Of a DNA stretch of 64,000 nt, positions 43,108-64,000 are shown piece by piece. Source of the stretch: Choristoneura fumiferana (lineage: Eukaryota; Arthropoda; Insecta; Lepidoptera; Tortricidae); the NCBI RefSeq assembly GCF_025370935.1, contig NC_133474.1:14072872-14136871 (forward strand), given 5' to 3'. Position numbers and translations under genes: made by a program. The notes below the pieces were generated by a model. That model worked only from the letters and a program-made list of their open reading frames with translations, did not search any database and was not told the origin of the DNA. Numbering within the stretch: the stretch's first letter is position 1; every line of letters begins with the position of its first letter.

Positions 43108-45560
43108 CATGAGTGTACGGCTCCGTACACACCAGAACAAAATGGTCGCTCTGAGAGAGAGTTACGCACTATTGTAGAGAGTGCTCGCTCTATGCTATAT
43201 GCAAGAGATGTTCCATTGAATTTGTGGGCTGAAGCTGTGAACTGTGCAGTTTATATATTAAATAGAACCTCCTCGAGCCAGACTCCCAATAAGACACCTT
43301 TTGAGTTATGGAATGGAATGAACCTCAAATGGGTCATGTAAAAATATTTGGTAGTACTGGATATGTTCATATTCCCGACCAGCTCAGAACTAAGTTTGAT
43401 AAGAAAGTGAGAAAATGATGCTTGTTGGTTATGATAATACCAACTATAGAATGTATAATTTAAATACAAAACAAGTAAAAGTGTCAAGAAATGTAATATT
43501 TGATGAAAATCTGGTTCCTGAGATAAGAAGAAATATAGCTCAAATATTTGTTTTAAATGAAGAAAATGATGATACCGTGAATAATAAATCTAACACTGGA
43601 TCTGTGTTGTCATCGAGGAAGATGTTGCACTAGAAGAAAGTTCATCAACTGAGAATGATTATAGCAATTGTGAAGATCCTTCCTATGAGCCATCCAAGAA
43701 TTAGATGAAGAGTTGGAAAACAATATGTCATGTGAATTTGAGACCGCGAAGGAAGCAAAAGCAAATCTTGTTGAGCTGTCATTACCCACAAACTTATGGA
43801 GAAGCATGGGAAGCCCACACAAGAAGGAATGGTCCAAAGCCATACAAGAAGAGCTGACTGCACTAGAAGAAAAACAAAACTTGGTCTCCAGTAAAAAAAG
43901 GCAGGTCAGAGAACTCTTACTACTAAATGGGTGTTTGCTGTAAAGAAGGATGTCAATGGTCAAATTATGCGCTACAAGGCTCGTCTGTGTGCTCGTGGTT
44001 TTAATCAAATAAAAGGGGTTGATTATCAAGAGATATTTTCTCCAACCACGAGGTATGATTCAATAAGAATTATTCTGTCAATTGCAGCTAAGTATAATTT
44101 AGAAATTCAACAGTTTGATGTGAAAAACAGCATTTCTCAATGTTTATCTTGAAGAAGACATTTATATAGAAATACCAGAAGGTGTAAAATTTGATAGTAA
44201 CTATGTTTTAAAATTGAATAAAGCTTTGTATGGATTGAAGCAGGCTTCTAGGTGTTGGAATAGAAGATTTACTGATTTTTTAAAGAAATATGGTTTTGTA
44301 CAATCACAGGCTGATAACTGTATATATATAGGTTTCTTTAAGAAAGTTAAAGTGTTCTTAATAATTTATGTTGATGACGCTTTAATAGTGTCAGAGTCTA
44401 AACAAATTATTAAAGAAATTATTAATTATTTAAAACAAGAATTTAAAATTAAAGAGCTAAATTTGACATATTTTGTGGGCATGGAAATAGAGAGATTGAA
44501 CAATTGTATTTGTTATATCCCAAAGAGATTACATTAGGCAAATAATAGAAAAGTTTTCCATGTCAAATGCAAACCCAGTAAGTACTCCAGCAGACATGAA
44601 TGTTAATTTTACTAAAAGTGAAGATGAAAGCATTTCGAGCTTTCCATATAGAGAAAGCTATAGGATCATTACTATTTTTGTGTTCAGTTTCGAGACCAGA
44701 TATAGCATTTGCTGTTAATGTTTTAAGCAGATATGTAAATAACTATAGTCAACAGCATGTAAACGGGGTTAAACGTATAATAAGATACCTAATTAATCTA
44801 AAGATTATTGTATAAAATATGGAGAAAGCAGTGATCTCATTGGATATTCTGATTCAGATTTGCAGGTGATATAGATAGTCGTAGGTCTACTACCGGTTAC
44901 ATTTTTTCAAATGAATGGAGGACCAATCACATGGTGCAGCCAAAAGCAAAAGACCATTGCTCTCTCCACTACTGAAGCAGAATTTATTGCTGCTTGTGAG
45001 TCTGCAAAAGAAATATTGTGGTTACAACAATTATTGTCTGAGTTAGGTGAGAATTATAATTGTGTAACACTATGTTGTGATAATCAGAGTGCCATTAAAT
45101 TAATTAACAACCCTGCTTATCACAAGAGAACAAAGCACATAGATGTTAAGTATAATTTTGTGAGGGAAAAGGTAGAGTCAGGTTTGATAAAGATTGAATA
45201 TGTACCAAGTAAAAATCAACTGGCAGACATTTTAACTAAAGCCTTATCCACTCAATGTTTGCATATCTAAGAAGTCATTATGTATAGCAAGTAATTTTAT
45301 TTTTGTTATTAAAGACACTGAATCAAAAGTGTCAATTTAATTGTTACTGTTAAGTGAGTTAACTTTTAGTGGGAGTGTTAGAAAAGAAAAGTTAACTATG
45401 GCAATACTGAAGGATAAAAAAAAATTGTCTAGATGGCGCCACCATCTGCTCTAAGTTGTCTACTTCGTTATTCTTGCTGTAAGACATTTTTGTATTTCGG
45501 AAATGAAATACTTTGAACGAGAAATCTCAAGTTTTCATCTTAGAAACCTGCAAACCTCAA
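43108..45560 (+). mobile_element. Ty1/copia retrotransposon, 3' part, frameshifted
   Basis: The order is copia-like: integrase C-terminal part (APYTPEQNGRSERELRTI, NLWAEAVNCAVYILNRT; 43108-43330 and on), reverse transcriptase (YKARLCARGFNQIKGVDYQE, LNKALYGLKQASRCWN, the YVDD box at about 44369), and RNase H (TKHIDVKYNFVREK; 44911-45270). Gag, protease and the 5' part are missing because of the gaps. At least four frame breaks interrupt the polyprotein. A purine tract AGTGGGAG precedes TGTTAGAAAAG at 45376, the probable start of the 3' LTR, which would end near 45560. A dead copy of a copy-and-paste element. Confidence 0.85.
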
Positions 45561-45649
45561 TACGTACATGTTCTCCTGCCCCCTCATGAAGACATGTTGA
45601 CATGTAAGGAATACACTAGTACTAGAGAAAAAACTCAATACCTATACAA

Positions 45650-46250
45650 AAAACATTAAATTAAAAAAATCAAAAAACCCGACTGCCAAAACTAAAGGAT
45701 GAAAATAAGCCTAGTGGTATGGAACTCTGTTAAGTAGCTAATTTAAAGTTCAACAGTCGGAACCCATTACTAAGAGTTTTTGGGCGTCACGATTTAAATG
45801 GGTCCCGACTGTTGAACTTTAAATTAGCTACTTAACAGAGTTCTAGACCACTAGGCTTATTTTCATCCTTTTAGTTTTGGCAGTCGGGTTTTTTGATTTT
45901 TTAAGTTTAATGTTTTATTTTACACTTTTTTGATATTTATTTGAAAACGGTAGATTCAAAGTATTATAACCCATCTATATTTAGAATGGGCTAATTATTA
46001 GCTTTCATTTGATACCCATATTGTTACAATACAAAATATATTTTTTTATTCGTCCGCCATTTTTTTTTTGCAGACGCCATATTGAAATATTATATAGCCT
46101 ATGTCACTCCGACAGATATGACGAATCCAATGATACATTATGTGTTAAAATCCGTCTAGCCGTTTAGGCTGCAGCGAGGACCAAAGAAATGGACATACAT
46201 ACATACATACGCTCGAAAAACATTACCCTCCTTCGGGCAGTCGGGTAATA
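45650..46250. mobile_element. Hairpin element of the CCCGACTGCC family, copy 3 (allelic to copy 2)
   Basis: Practically identical to 33901-34500: the same palindrome arms, loop and the end CTTCGGGCAGTCGGGTA. Confidence 0.72.
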
Positions 46251-46437
46251 AAAATAGGCAAGTACCTACGTACCAAAGACGTTTATTAAACTTAAAAATA
46301 AAATAAGTTGTCACATTAAAATATACTGAACGGCAAAAAATCTGGCCCTCAAATGTATATGCAAAATCGGTAATTTTGTATGAAGGGTGGGCCAAATTTT
46401 GTGCGACTGAGTATATTAATATATATATAAAAATAGA

Positions 46438-48645
46438 CTAATGAATAGATACAAAACATCGAGTCAGGCATGCAGCCTTATTGCACCCAACGCAGTATGT
46501 AGTGACCCGTTTTTTGCAAACCACACATAGTCGCCGTTTTCGGCCTTTAAGCTTCGGGTCCAAGTCGTATTCCGCCAGATGATGGTCCCTGACGGAATAG
46601 ACATTTCGCAGGCCTTGCAATAAAGTTACAGGAGGAAAAGTGCCGGGGAGATGGTGTTTTAACATAGATTGAACGAGAGACATTCGGAAGGAGCGATGAG
46701 AAATGGGCTTGCTATGCTTACATATTACATATGCATTTAAGACGGAGACGTTCAGGAGACGGCGGAACAATTTTTTGTACCACACCTTTGTCCGTTTCCT
46801 CTCGATGGGAAATGCAGCCAGCATCTGATCCTTCTTGTCCACGCCTCCCATCATGTAATTGTAGTCGTGCACAACAGCTGGTTTGGTAATCCCCTTGATT
46901 TCGGCGGTAGCGTTCCCATGGTACGTAGAGATCATCGCCACTCGGTTGTTATTTCTCCATACCAAGAGATCGACATCACCTGAGGTCAAGCCAATGATCT
47001 CACCCGGGTGCATTTTCGCCCTGGTCACATCTGCCAGCATTGTTGGTACAAACCGACGATTGGTACGTAGTGTTCCAACGCAGTCGAAACCGAGCGATTT
47101 TAACTTTCGGGCTAGAGCCGGTGAATTATAGAAATTATCCATCCATAACGTGTGGCCCTTGTTCTCGAGCCCTTGTACAAGCGTCAAAACAAGGTTCGGT
47201 ATGAATGCTTGTAGCGGATCCGAGTCAGGAACCGCTGTTACTGAACGCTTACGTGCGTGAACCACAAACCGCCACAAGTAGCCAGTTTGTGATTCACAGA
47301 TCTCGTAGGTTTTGATGCCTACAGCTGCAGCTTTGTTCGAGATAAATTGATTGATCTCCAACCATCCTTTCCACTGCAACAGAGACTCATCAAGCGCAAT
47401 GTTCTGTTGCAAGTTATATGATGACTGGAAGACACTGTTCAAATGATCTAGTACGGGCTGGATCTTAAATAGTTTGGCCTCGGAATGACTCAGGTTCTGT
47501 TTGTACATATCTTTATTATCACGAAAATGAAGGCATCTGTGGAGGAGCTGAAATCGCCTTAAACTCATGTACACGCGGAACCCGGGCGTAATAAATATAC
47601 TCTCATCGCTATTCCAGTAATCCACCACCTGACCCTTAGCTACAACCCCCATCGCTATAGTTATAGCCAAGAATACGTACAGTTCATCGACTGAAGTGTC
47701 CTTCCAGTCGCATATGCGACTAGAGGGACGGATGTTGTTGTTAAGGATAAACTGGGTCGCCAACTGCTGAGCATATTTATTAGTTTCCGAGACTATATGC
47801 TCCATAAACTGCCGATCCCAAATGTGAACAAATATTTCATACGGGTCAGCTTTTGTAAGTGTCGGACCAACATTGATGTTGGAGAACAATTCCCTCCTCA
47901 AGTCACTTTGAATTGGAGGAATTGGAAATGGACTCCACCTAAAATCAAAAAAATCGTTTGGCTCGAACAGGGTGGTGGATGACGAAGGTGACTTGGCAGG
48001 GAAGGTGGGATATGGCAACGAGGACTGTTGCGGCGGCTGAATCGTATCTATAGGCTCGTTCTCTGACGTATCCAGTGTAGCCCTGAATACTCTCGGGATG
48101 ACGGGTAGGGCTACTGCGTCATCATCATCGCCGTCATCACTTTCGCTCTCGCTACCTGGAAAATAATAAGAATAAGGATAAGAATAAAAATGAGAATTCT
48201 GAATTTTACAAACTAACCGTCTTCAAATCGGGTGACACTATTTACCGGCCCAAACTCAAACTGACATGAGTTTTTATGGGCGTCTATGTGTGTCATGTAT
48301 GTATACGAAAAATCAGGTCGGTATTATCCGGACCGGTAAATAGTATCACCCCTACGAACAAATAATAAGTCTTATTATTATTTGACTATATAAGGGAATG
48401 AACATTACCCAGGATAAAGGCCGCGAAAATATCGGTGCCGTTTGTAGGACGCCGAAAGTTGCTTCTGTCGCCTGCAGAACTACCGTCACATTCCGTGAAC
48501 CTGAAAGAAAACAGTTTCCAAATTCCAAACCTCTTTAATAGAAACTAGTTTTAGTAAACAACATTAGGTAGAGCTAGGCACCAAGGAGTCTTACTTACAT
48601 GGCGGGTGATGGCACGTTTGAGGCATATACATCTTCTTCCTCCAT
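46438..48645 (-). CDS. piggyBac-type transposase, intact, three exons
   Basis: Coding exons 48599-48645, 48409-48500 and 46438-48155 have GT-AG boundaries and matching phases, and join to 618 aa. The start ATG (48643-48645) opens MEEEDVYASNVPSPAM, followed by an acidic stretch SESESDDGDDDD, usual in this family. The DDE/D transposase core has aspartates at about 302 (IALDESLLQWKG), 386 (TLWMDNFYN) and 486 (GGVDKKDQM), with spacings like piggyBac. The C-terminus CVVCKKRVTTYCVGC...CF...H is a complete Cys/His domain. No clear TTAA-flanked terminal repeats could be placed around the gene, and its intron hosts a MITE, so it may be an old element or a host-adopted gene. Transposition competence is not shown. 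Confidence 0.85.
48230..48351. mobile_element. 122-bp MITE in the transposase intron, right copy
   Basis: The same element and position as 36484-36605, ends GGGTGACACTATTTACCGG and its inverse. Confidence 0.7.
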
Positions 48646-49123
48646 TTCTGCTGGCTTGTACTTGGACACAGGGTAGAAGAAATGGGTGAGGAGGCAATAG
48701 ACTGCTGGAGATGATGGAAGTGAAAAGGGAATAAGTTATTACATTTGGGACAATAGGAGGGATATACGAGTGTTGATTGGCGAACCCTACAAAAAAAAGC
48801 CATTTCAGTTATTGTGAAAATTTATGAGTCTGCCCTCAAGCTGCGCCAACGGTATAGGCAATTTTTGAATTACAAATAGGTACCTATAAACTCTTGCTCA
48901 CAAATGTGATAAAAATTAAAAACATTGCATGTCGCACAGGTGGTACTGGAACATTGGCGTAGCGTGCCTTGGCGGAGCCCCGTATAAAAATTTGTTTGGG
49001 GGCCCTTATGAAGGGTAAAGATTTCTCACAAAAGAAAAAGACCGATGTAGTGTTGCAAACTTTTGAACGCACCGCTTTACGCGGGAAAAAGAAATTGCTT
49101 TTTTGACTTAAGATTGGTTTTTT

Positions 49124-49285
49124 GGAATCTTTGTGTATTTTTTCATCCCGTAAAACCCATATAGAAAATACAAACTGAAATATAGATTCATAGAAAAACC
49201 AGAAAAATAAGACCAGCGCTGGGAATCGAACCCAGGTCCTCGGCATTCCGTGCCGCGTGCTATACCGCTACACCGCCGCTGGACT
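49124..49285 (-). mobile_element. tRNA-derived SINE, right duplicated segment
   Basis: Counterpart of 37379-37540 with the same head and body. The anticodon loop again lacks a U at position 33. Confidence 0.7.
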
Positions 49286-50316
49286 TTTTTTTGACTTGTC
49301 ATTGTATTTTGCCAAACGCAGAAAAGTCTTCCTATAAAATACATACATAAAGAGGCAGAGGTAAACAACATTCTGCAAGAAATGGGAGGTTTATAATATT
49401 TTTAGTTCAACAAATTTGATGAAATTTGGAATGGAAAAAAGGTTGAACTTCATAGCAGGAGCTATGAGTACAATATTTTTAAACGGGGAATGAGAGTGGA
49501 TGAGTCCATGAAACACAGTTATTAAATGTATAAATATAAATCGAATTAATATTATGTAGCAAATTGCTACTAATATTGTGTTACATATTAATCTACTTAC
49601 AAAATAAACAAAAATTATGACTTCATCTTGTTACTTCTTTTATTCATCATCATCATCATCATTATTACTTCACAAAAAATGTTTAGAATCCCTTCTTCTG
49701 TGACCTTCTAGACTTCAATGCTATTTTGACTGGACTATAATTAATAGCGCAGAGTAAGAGGGACAGCATGATACGAATTTGGATAGAATTTCAGACTAGC
49801 CACTCCAGCAGGGCTACTACGAAATTCGTAATGGTTCGTATAGTAGCCTCTCCCACTCTCATTAAAAAAATTGTATAAGATACGATACGAACTTCGATTT
49901 TCGTAATAGCCCTACTGAATCGGTAGGTTATGGCCGGCTTGTGGCCGGTCTAATACTTACAGCTTCACGTGAAAACTTCGCATGAAAGTCAAAACGCACT
50001 CGCTGGATTCGCCACTAACAAAATACTACATTATGTATTTATGTCCTTTATTCCGAGCCTAAAACTCATCTAAAACTACAAAACTAAAACTTTGTTTTGA
50101 ATTCGAATTTTGACAGAATCATTTAATGTCAAAGTTAGAAAATTATGCACTTTTGAAAGACTATTTTTGATTATTTATTACAGCACGATGTTCAACAAGA
50201 CTGCTGGTCTTTCTTATAAGAAAAAGCACAAAATGTACTCTATGAAATAGCATAACATCAAATAAATGGAATGGAATCATGGAATGTTCAGTTGACTTGA
50301 CATTTCATCGGGTGAC

Positions 50317-50610
50317 GGGTGACACTCTTTCCTGGCCCGGATAACACTGACATGGAAATACCGGCCCTGTTTTTAGTGTACTCGCCCATAGAAACTGCAA
50401 GGCTACTACGAAACTCGAAGTTCGTGTCGTGCGGTCCCTCTGACACTTACACTGTTTAATACGAGTGCGAGAGGGACCGCACGACACGAACTTCGAGTTT
50501 CGGAGTAACCTGCCTGAAAGGAGTGATAGGAGCTTCTATGGGCGTGTACACGAAAAACAGGGTCGGTATTTCCATCCCGGTATTATATGGGCCGGGAAAG
50601 AGTGTCACCC
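50317..50610. mobile_element. Nested palindrome, right copy
   Basis: Counterpart of 38585-38885 with ends GGGTGACACTCTTTCC and the inverse, and the GGCTACTACG palindrome inside. It lacks a short internal repeat of the left copy. Confidence 0.72.
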
Positions 50611-50739
50611 ATTTGATTGAGAAGACACTGTTATGGTACGACCCGAAATGTAATCCTTACTTCCCTACTATTATTATTATATTTTTATTATTTATTATTT
50701 TATTATTTATTATATTATTTTAATTATATATTATATTAT

Positions 50740-50955
50740 AATATTATAAATGCGAAAGTAAGTAACTCTGTCTGTCTCTGTCTGTTACGATTTCACGTCG
50801 AAACCACTGAACCGATTTTGATGAAATTTGGTATATATAGGAAGTTTGAACCCCAAGGATCAACATAGGATACCTTTTATTCCGGTAGAGGGCGCCACCG
50901 CGCGATAACCTAGATCCGCGCAGATGAAGTCGCGGGCATAATAAGATAGTAATAA
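50740..50955 (+). repeat. Dispersed retroelement-like fragment, right copy
   Basis: Counterpart of 38985-39215: ATAAATGCGAAAG start, GATGAAGTCGCGGGC end. Confidence 0.58.
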
Positions 50956-50971
50956 AAATAAATAATGTCCT

Positions 50972-51610
50972 AGCCTTATTCATAAAAAGTAAGCCTCCTT
51001 GAAGGTCCTGAAGGCCCGATGCAAAAAACATGATTCATAAACGTCTGTTAGCGTTATCAGTCGATCAAGCTCTGCTAGTTAGAGGACCGTACCCTCCTTT
51101 ATCTCCCTGCTAAGTCACAAAATGGCCGCACAAGTTGAACAGCTGACTTTCAAGGAAAAACCATACCGAAATATTTATAGTGAAGCAGGGCTACGCAAAG
51201 ATTAAAAAAAAACTGGAAAATTATTTTCGGAATTTGTATTAAAAATCCTCTAAATTAGCAACAATAAATTAACAATAAATATGAAAATTAGGATGATTAA
51301 CATAGTTAATTTATGGCTTTTTGCACAACATAAACATGCGGATCGGAAATGGCGGGAACATCTCGCTTTTATTATTTTTTCCTGCTAATTTGCTGTCACT
51401 GCTGTCAATTTTTTTATTATCGATTAGGCATTTTTTGTCTTTGATTTGTCAGGTGGCCAACATAACGCGTCTAATCCGTCTATCAGCAGCTCAACAACTA
51501 GCAGACTGCTAGCAAGTGTTTATGATCATACTTCTGACAACCGTCTATAAACTTAATCAGTCTGCTAAGTAACAGACCGATCAAACCTCAATTAAGGTAT
51601 GAATAAGGCT
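50972..51610. mobile_element. 640-bp element with AGCCTTATTCATA inverted ends, private to the right copy
   Basis: The left end AGCCTTATTCATA and the right end TATGAATAAGGCT are perfect inverse repeats. The left copy reads straight through (GTCCTAGCCCCTAATAACGC at about 39226-39245), giving an empty site. A CTA duplication (GTC-CTA before, TG-CTA after) is possible and would fit a PIF/Harbinger type, but the exact boundary is uncertain. Internally there is CTGCTAG-rich sequence and no transposase; the 63-codon frame at 51321-51512 has no motif. Confidence 0.72.
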
Positions 51611-51790
51611 GCTAGCCCCTAATAACGCGTCATCGAAATAGTAAGTACTACGTACAAGAATAAACACTCGCCAAAAGCAGACAAGCAAAAACCGACCTAA
51701 ACAACATTGACATAAGAACTAAATGGGCCTCCCTCCGGTTCGGATGAAATCGCAAGCAGTGTGTCCCTCTCTAACCATTGCCAGGAAATA

Positions 51791-52098
51791 AATAAAATTA
51801 GTAAATTTCAGTTCCGTGAGCGTTGTCTTATAAAAATATTGAATAAAAATGTATACATTTCTTCTTTTCTTCTTAGTTTTAAGCCCCTTCTATTATAAGT
51901 AAAATTGGTCATGTAATAAGCATGTTACTATAATGTGACACAATATTTCTTTTATTAAACTGTCCCCTCGCTGACGCGACTGAATAACAACAAGAAATAG
52001 TTGATCCACCCATATATTGTCACTTGGTCTTCATTCTTGATTGATGTGTTCGTTCGTCATGGTATGGGAGTCCCGCCTCTTAAAACGTAGTGGTTATA
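51791..52098. repeat. End of the right duplicated copy
   Basis: Matches 42021-42333 up to CGTAGTGGTTATA, after which unique sequence leads to the HADHA gene. Confidence 0.8.
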
Positions 52099-52913
52099 TT
52101 ATTCTCTTTGAATCAGTACTTTGATTTGAATATTAATAAAAAAAACTTGACGTTTCTTCATACAGTTTCTTGGTTTCTAGAGGTGAGACTTACTAACATA
52201 GAGTAAGATAAATATACCATACTAGGCAAAACGCGGACTGAGTCTTGCGAGTACGCGTCCACAAAAAGACTAGGTCCACGACTATCATACTCATACTCAT
52301 ACTCTTTTATTGGTAATATCATTATTACATGTCACGAGTGTATGTATCTACGAGTACTTAACTCAATTGACTCATTGCGTAAACAAAATGATTCCCGTAA
52401 ATGCGCTCCCGTAATTACGTACACACCGTAATAGTTTTAGTAGTTTTACGAATATCGAACTACCGAATTCACGTCACAGTTCAGTCTTCACACTTCATAT
52501 TTGTTTAATTTTAGAATTTTAACTTATATTAAATACCGACTAAAAACCTTGTTCATACTTTATACAGGTTTAGGATTGTCAGCAATTTTTATAAAATTTT
52601 CATTTAAAAAGTGTACATTGTCAGCCGCCGTACTCCTAAATACTCGTACGCTAACAGTCGCGGGCGGGAACGCGTACTCACGCGTCCAAGCCAAAACCTA
52701 TTCCAGTAAATACGTCTCACCTCTAGTTTCGTTCTTTCATTCACTCGAGTCGTTCAATTTATCATCACCCCCCTTCCTCGGTTGGATGGAACACTTCCCT
52801 CCCCCTCCAACATCCTATTCCACGACGAAAGTTTTAGGTTCAAAGTCTGGCTCTAAAATTATTAAGTAGCCATTTAGTTTGTTATTTCTTTGATTTAGTT
52901 GAGTCCTCAAAAA
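52099..52913. other. Upstream region of the HADHA gene
   Basis: It should hold the promoter and 5' untranslated region. A GC-richer patch with CGCGGGCGGGAACGCGTAC lies at about 52660-52690. No TATA box near the start codon is convincing. The 122-codon frame 52501-52869 has no recognisable domain. The beta-subunit gene, head-to-head with the alpha gene in vertebrates, is not seen here. Confidence 0.45.
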
Positions 52914-63508
<10,595 letters not shown>

Positions 63509-63850
63509 ACCTACCCTACTGCCAACTTCTATTTATACATAAATGGGTACATTGTATTGTATCAGAGATTTTGTGTTGATGTTCATGACATACAGAATCA
63601 CGAATGATCGAGGATTATTTGTAATAGCAAGTGTATGATTAATAGATAAGATAGATAAGTAACATAGTTAACAAGGATGTAAATGAAACCCAGAATTTGT
63701 TAACGTTTTATCAGGCTATATTGGCACTTATTTATACATTGTAATTCTCCTTCGAAGCAATTTTTATCTGTCTGCAGTATTTTTTATATAGCAGCATGCA
63801 TGAATCTATATTTCATCGTTGTAAATTAATAAATTATTATTTTATACTTG
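63509..63850 (+). other. HADHA 3' untranslated region with polyadenylation signal
   Basis: After the stop at 63506-63508 the first clear AATAAA on the plus strand is at 63828-63833, followed by T-rich sequence. A second AATAAA at 63931-63936 might be an alternative site. Confidence 0.6.
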
Positions 63851-64000
63851 GTTGTTTGAACTGAATTTTGTGTTATTGAAACTGAAACTATCGGACGAAA
63901 CTCCAAACGAGTGTGGCAAAAGTGCCGGCAAATAAAGATTTTAACACATTCGCTTAGCGCATTCGAGCAGCGGTTTTCCGCTTTGCAGCGAAAACTGCCT

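Larger units (their letters stand above)
45563..51798. repeat. Right copy of the duplicated segment
   Basis: Counterpart of 33814-39418, beginning directly after the copia 3' LTR. It has a private 640-bp insert at about 50972-51610 and an intact transposase frame. Everything else follows the left copy closely, including the MITE in the intron, the SINE and the nested palindrome. Confidence 0.85.

Noticed and set aside
43610..44029. 139-codon minus-strand frame
   Set aside because: It is the antisense of the copia polyprotein.
46438..48645. Two independent piggyBac insertions
   Set aside because: The two copies share flanks for several kilobases and the same nested MITEs, so one duplicated or allelic locus is simpler.
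48591..48803. Minus-strand 70-codon frame overlapping transposase exon 1 (and its partner at 36845-37054)
   Set aside because: The transposase reads this region in another frame and splices at 48599; the longer frame has no motif.

Overview
The window looks like nuclear DNA of a moth or butterfly. It is AT-rich, full of short TAGGTA/TACCTA words, SINEs and palindromic MITEs, and its spliced genes match lepidopteran-type proteins. Three host genes can be reconstructed exon by exon. On the minus strand at the left edge is the 5' part of an FAD-dependent polyamine (spermine) oxidase (1-1067). Next, also on the minus strand, is a complete DOPA decarboxylase coding sequence in five coding exons (7530-13233, 479 aa). 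On the plus strand at the right end is a complete mitochondrial trifunctional enzyme alpha subunit in 14 exons (52914-63508, 762 aa). No operon-like link is expected or seen between them.

The 39 kb between Ddc and HADHA is mostly mobile DNA. From 1.5 to 7 kb there is a hAT MITE with a perfect 8-bp target duplication, a 2-kb inverted repeat with tRNA-like SINE copies at its centre, a degenerate short-word array next to a GCTCGC-rich palindrome, and a minisatellite. From 13 to 33 kb there are dispersed lepidopteran repeats, nested palindromes, a tandem duplication carrying GC-rich exon-like pieces, and a candidate TATA promoter on the minus strand near 23.35 kb that might serve Ddc.

The segment 33.8-52.1 kb is unusual. 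33814-39418 is repeated at 45563-51798 with near identity, and 42021-42333 is repeated at 51791-52098. Two runs of N lie between the copies. The simplest reading is one locus present twice, as two haplotypes kept side by side or as a very recent segmental duplication, each copy carrying private insertions. The left copy has a 2.6-kb insert flanked by AATAAAAT, with traces of a THAP-type zinc finger. The right copy has a 640-bp inverted-repeat element. Each copy serves as the empty site for the other's insertion.

Both copies contain an intron-bearing piggyBac-type transposase gene. The right one is intact when spliced (618 aa, three catalytic aspartates, complete C-terminal Cys/His domain). 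The left one is frameshifted. Between the copies lie a lone carboxylesterase exon piece bounded by the assembly gap and a frameshifted copia retrotransposon.

The most interesting points are the duplicated locus with its mutual empty sites, the intact intron-containing piggyBac gene, and a possible family of short-word arrays next to GCTCGC hairpins. All calls come from reading the sequence; no database search was possible.
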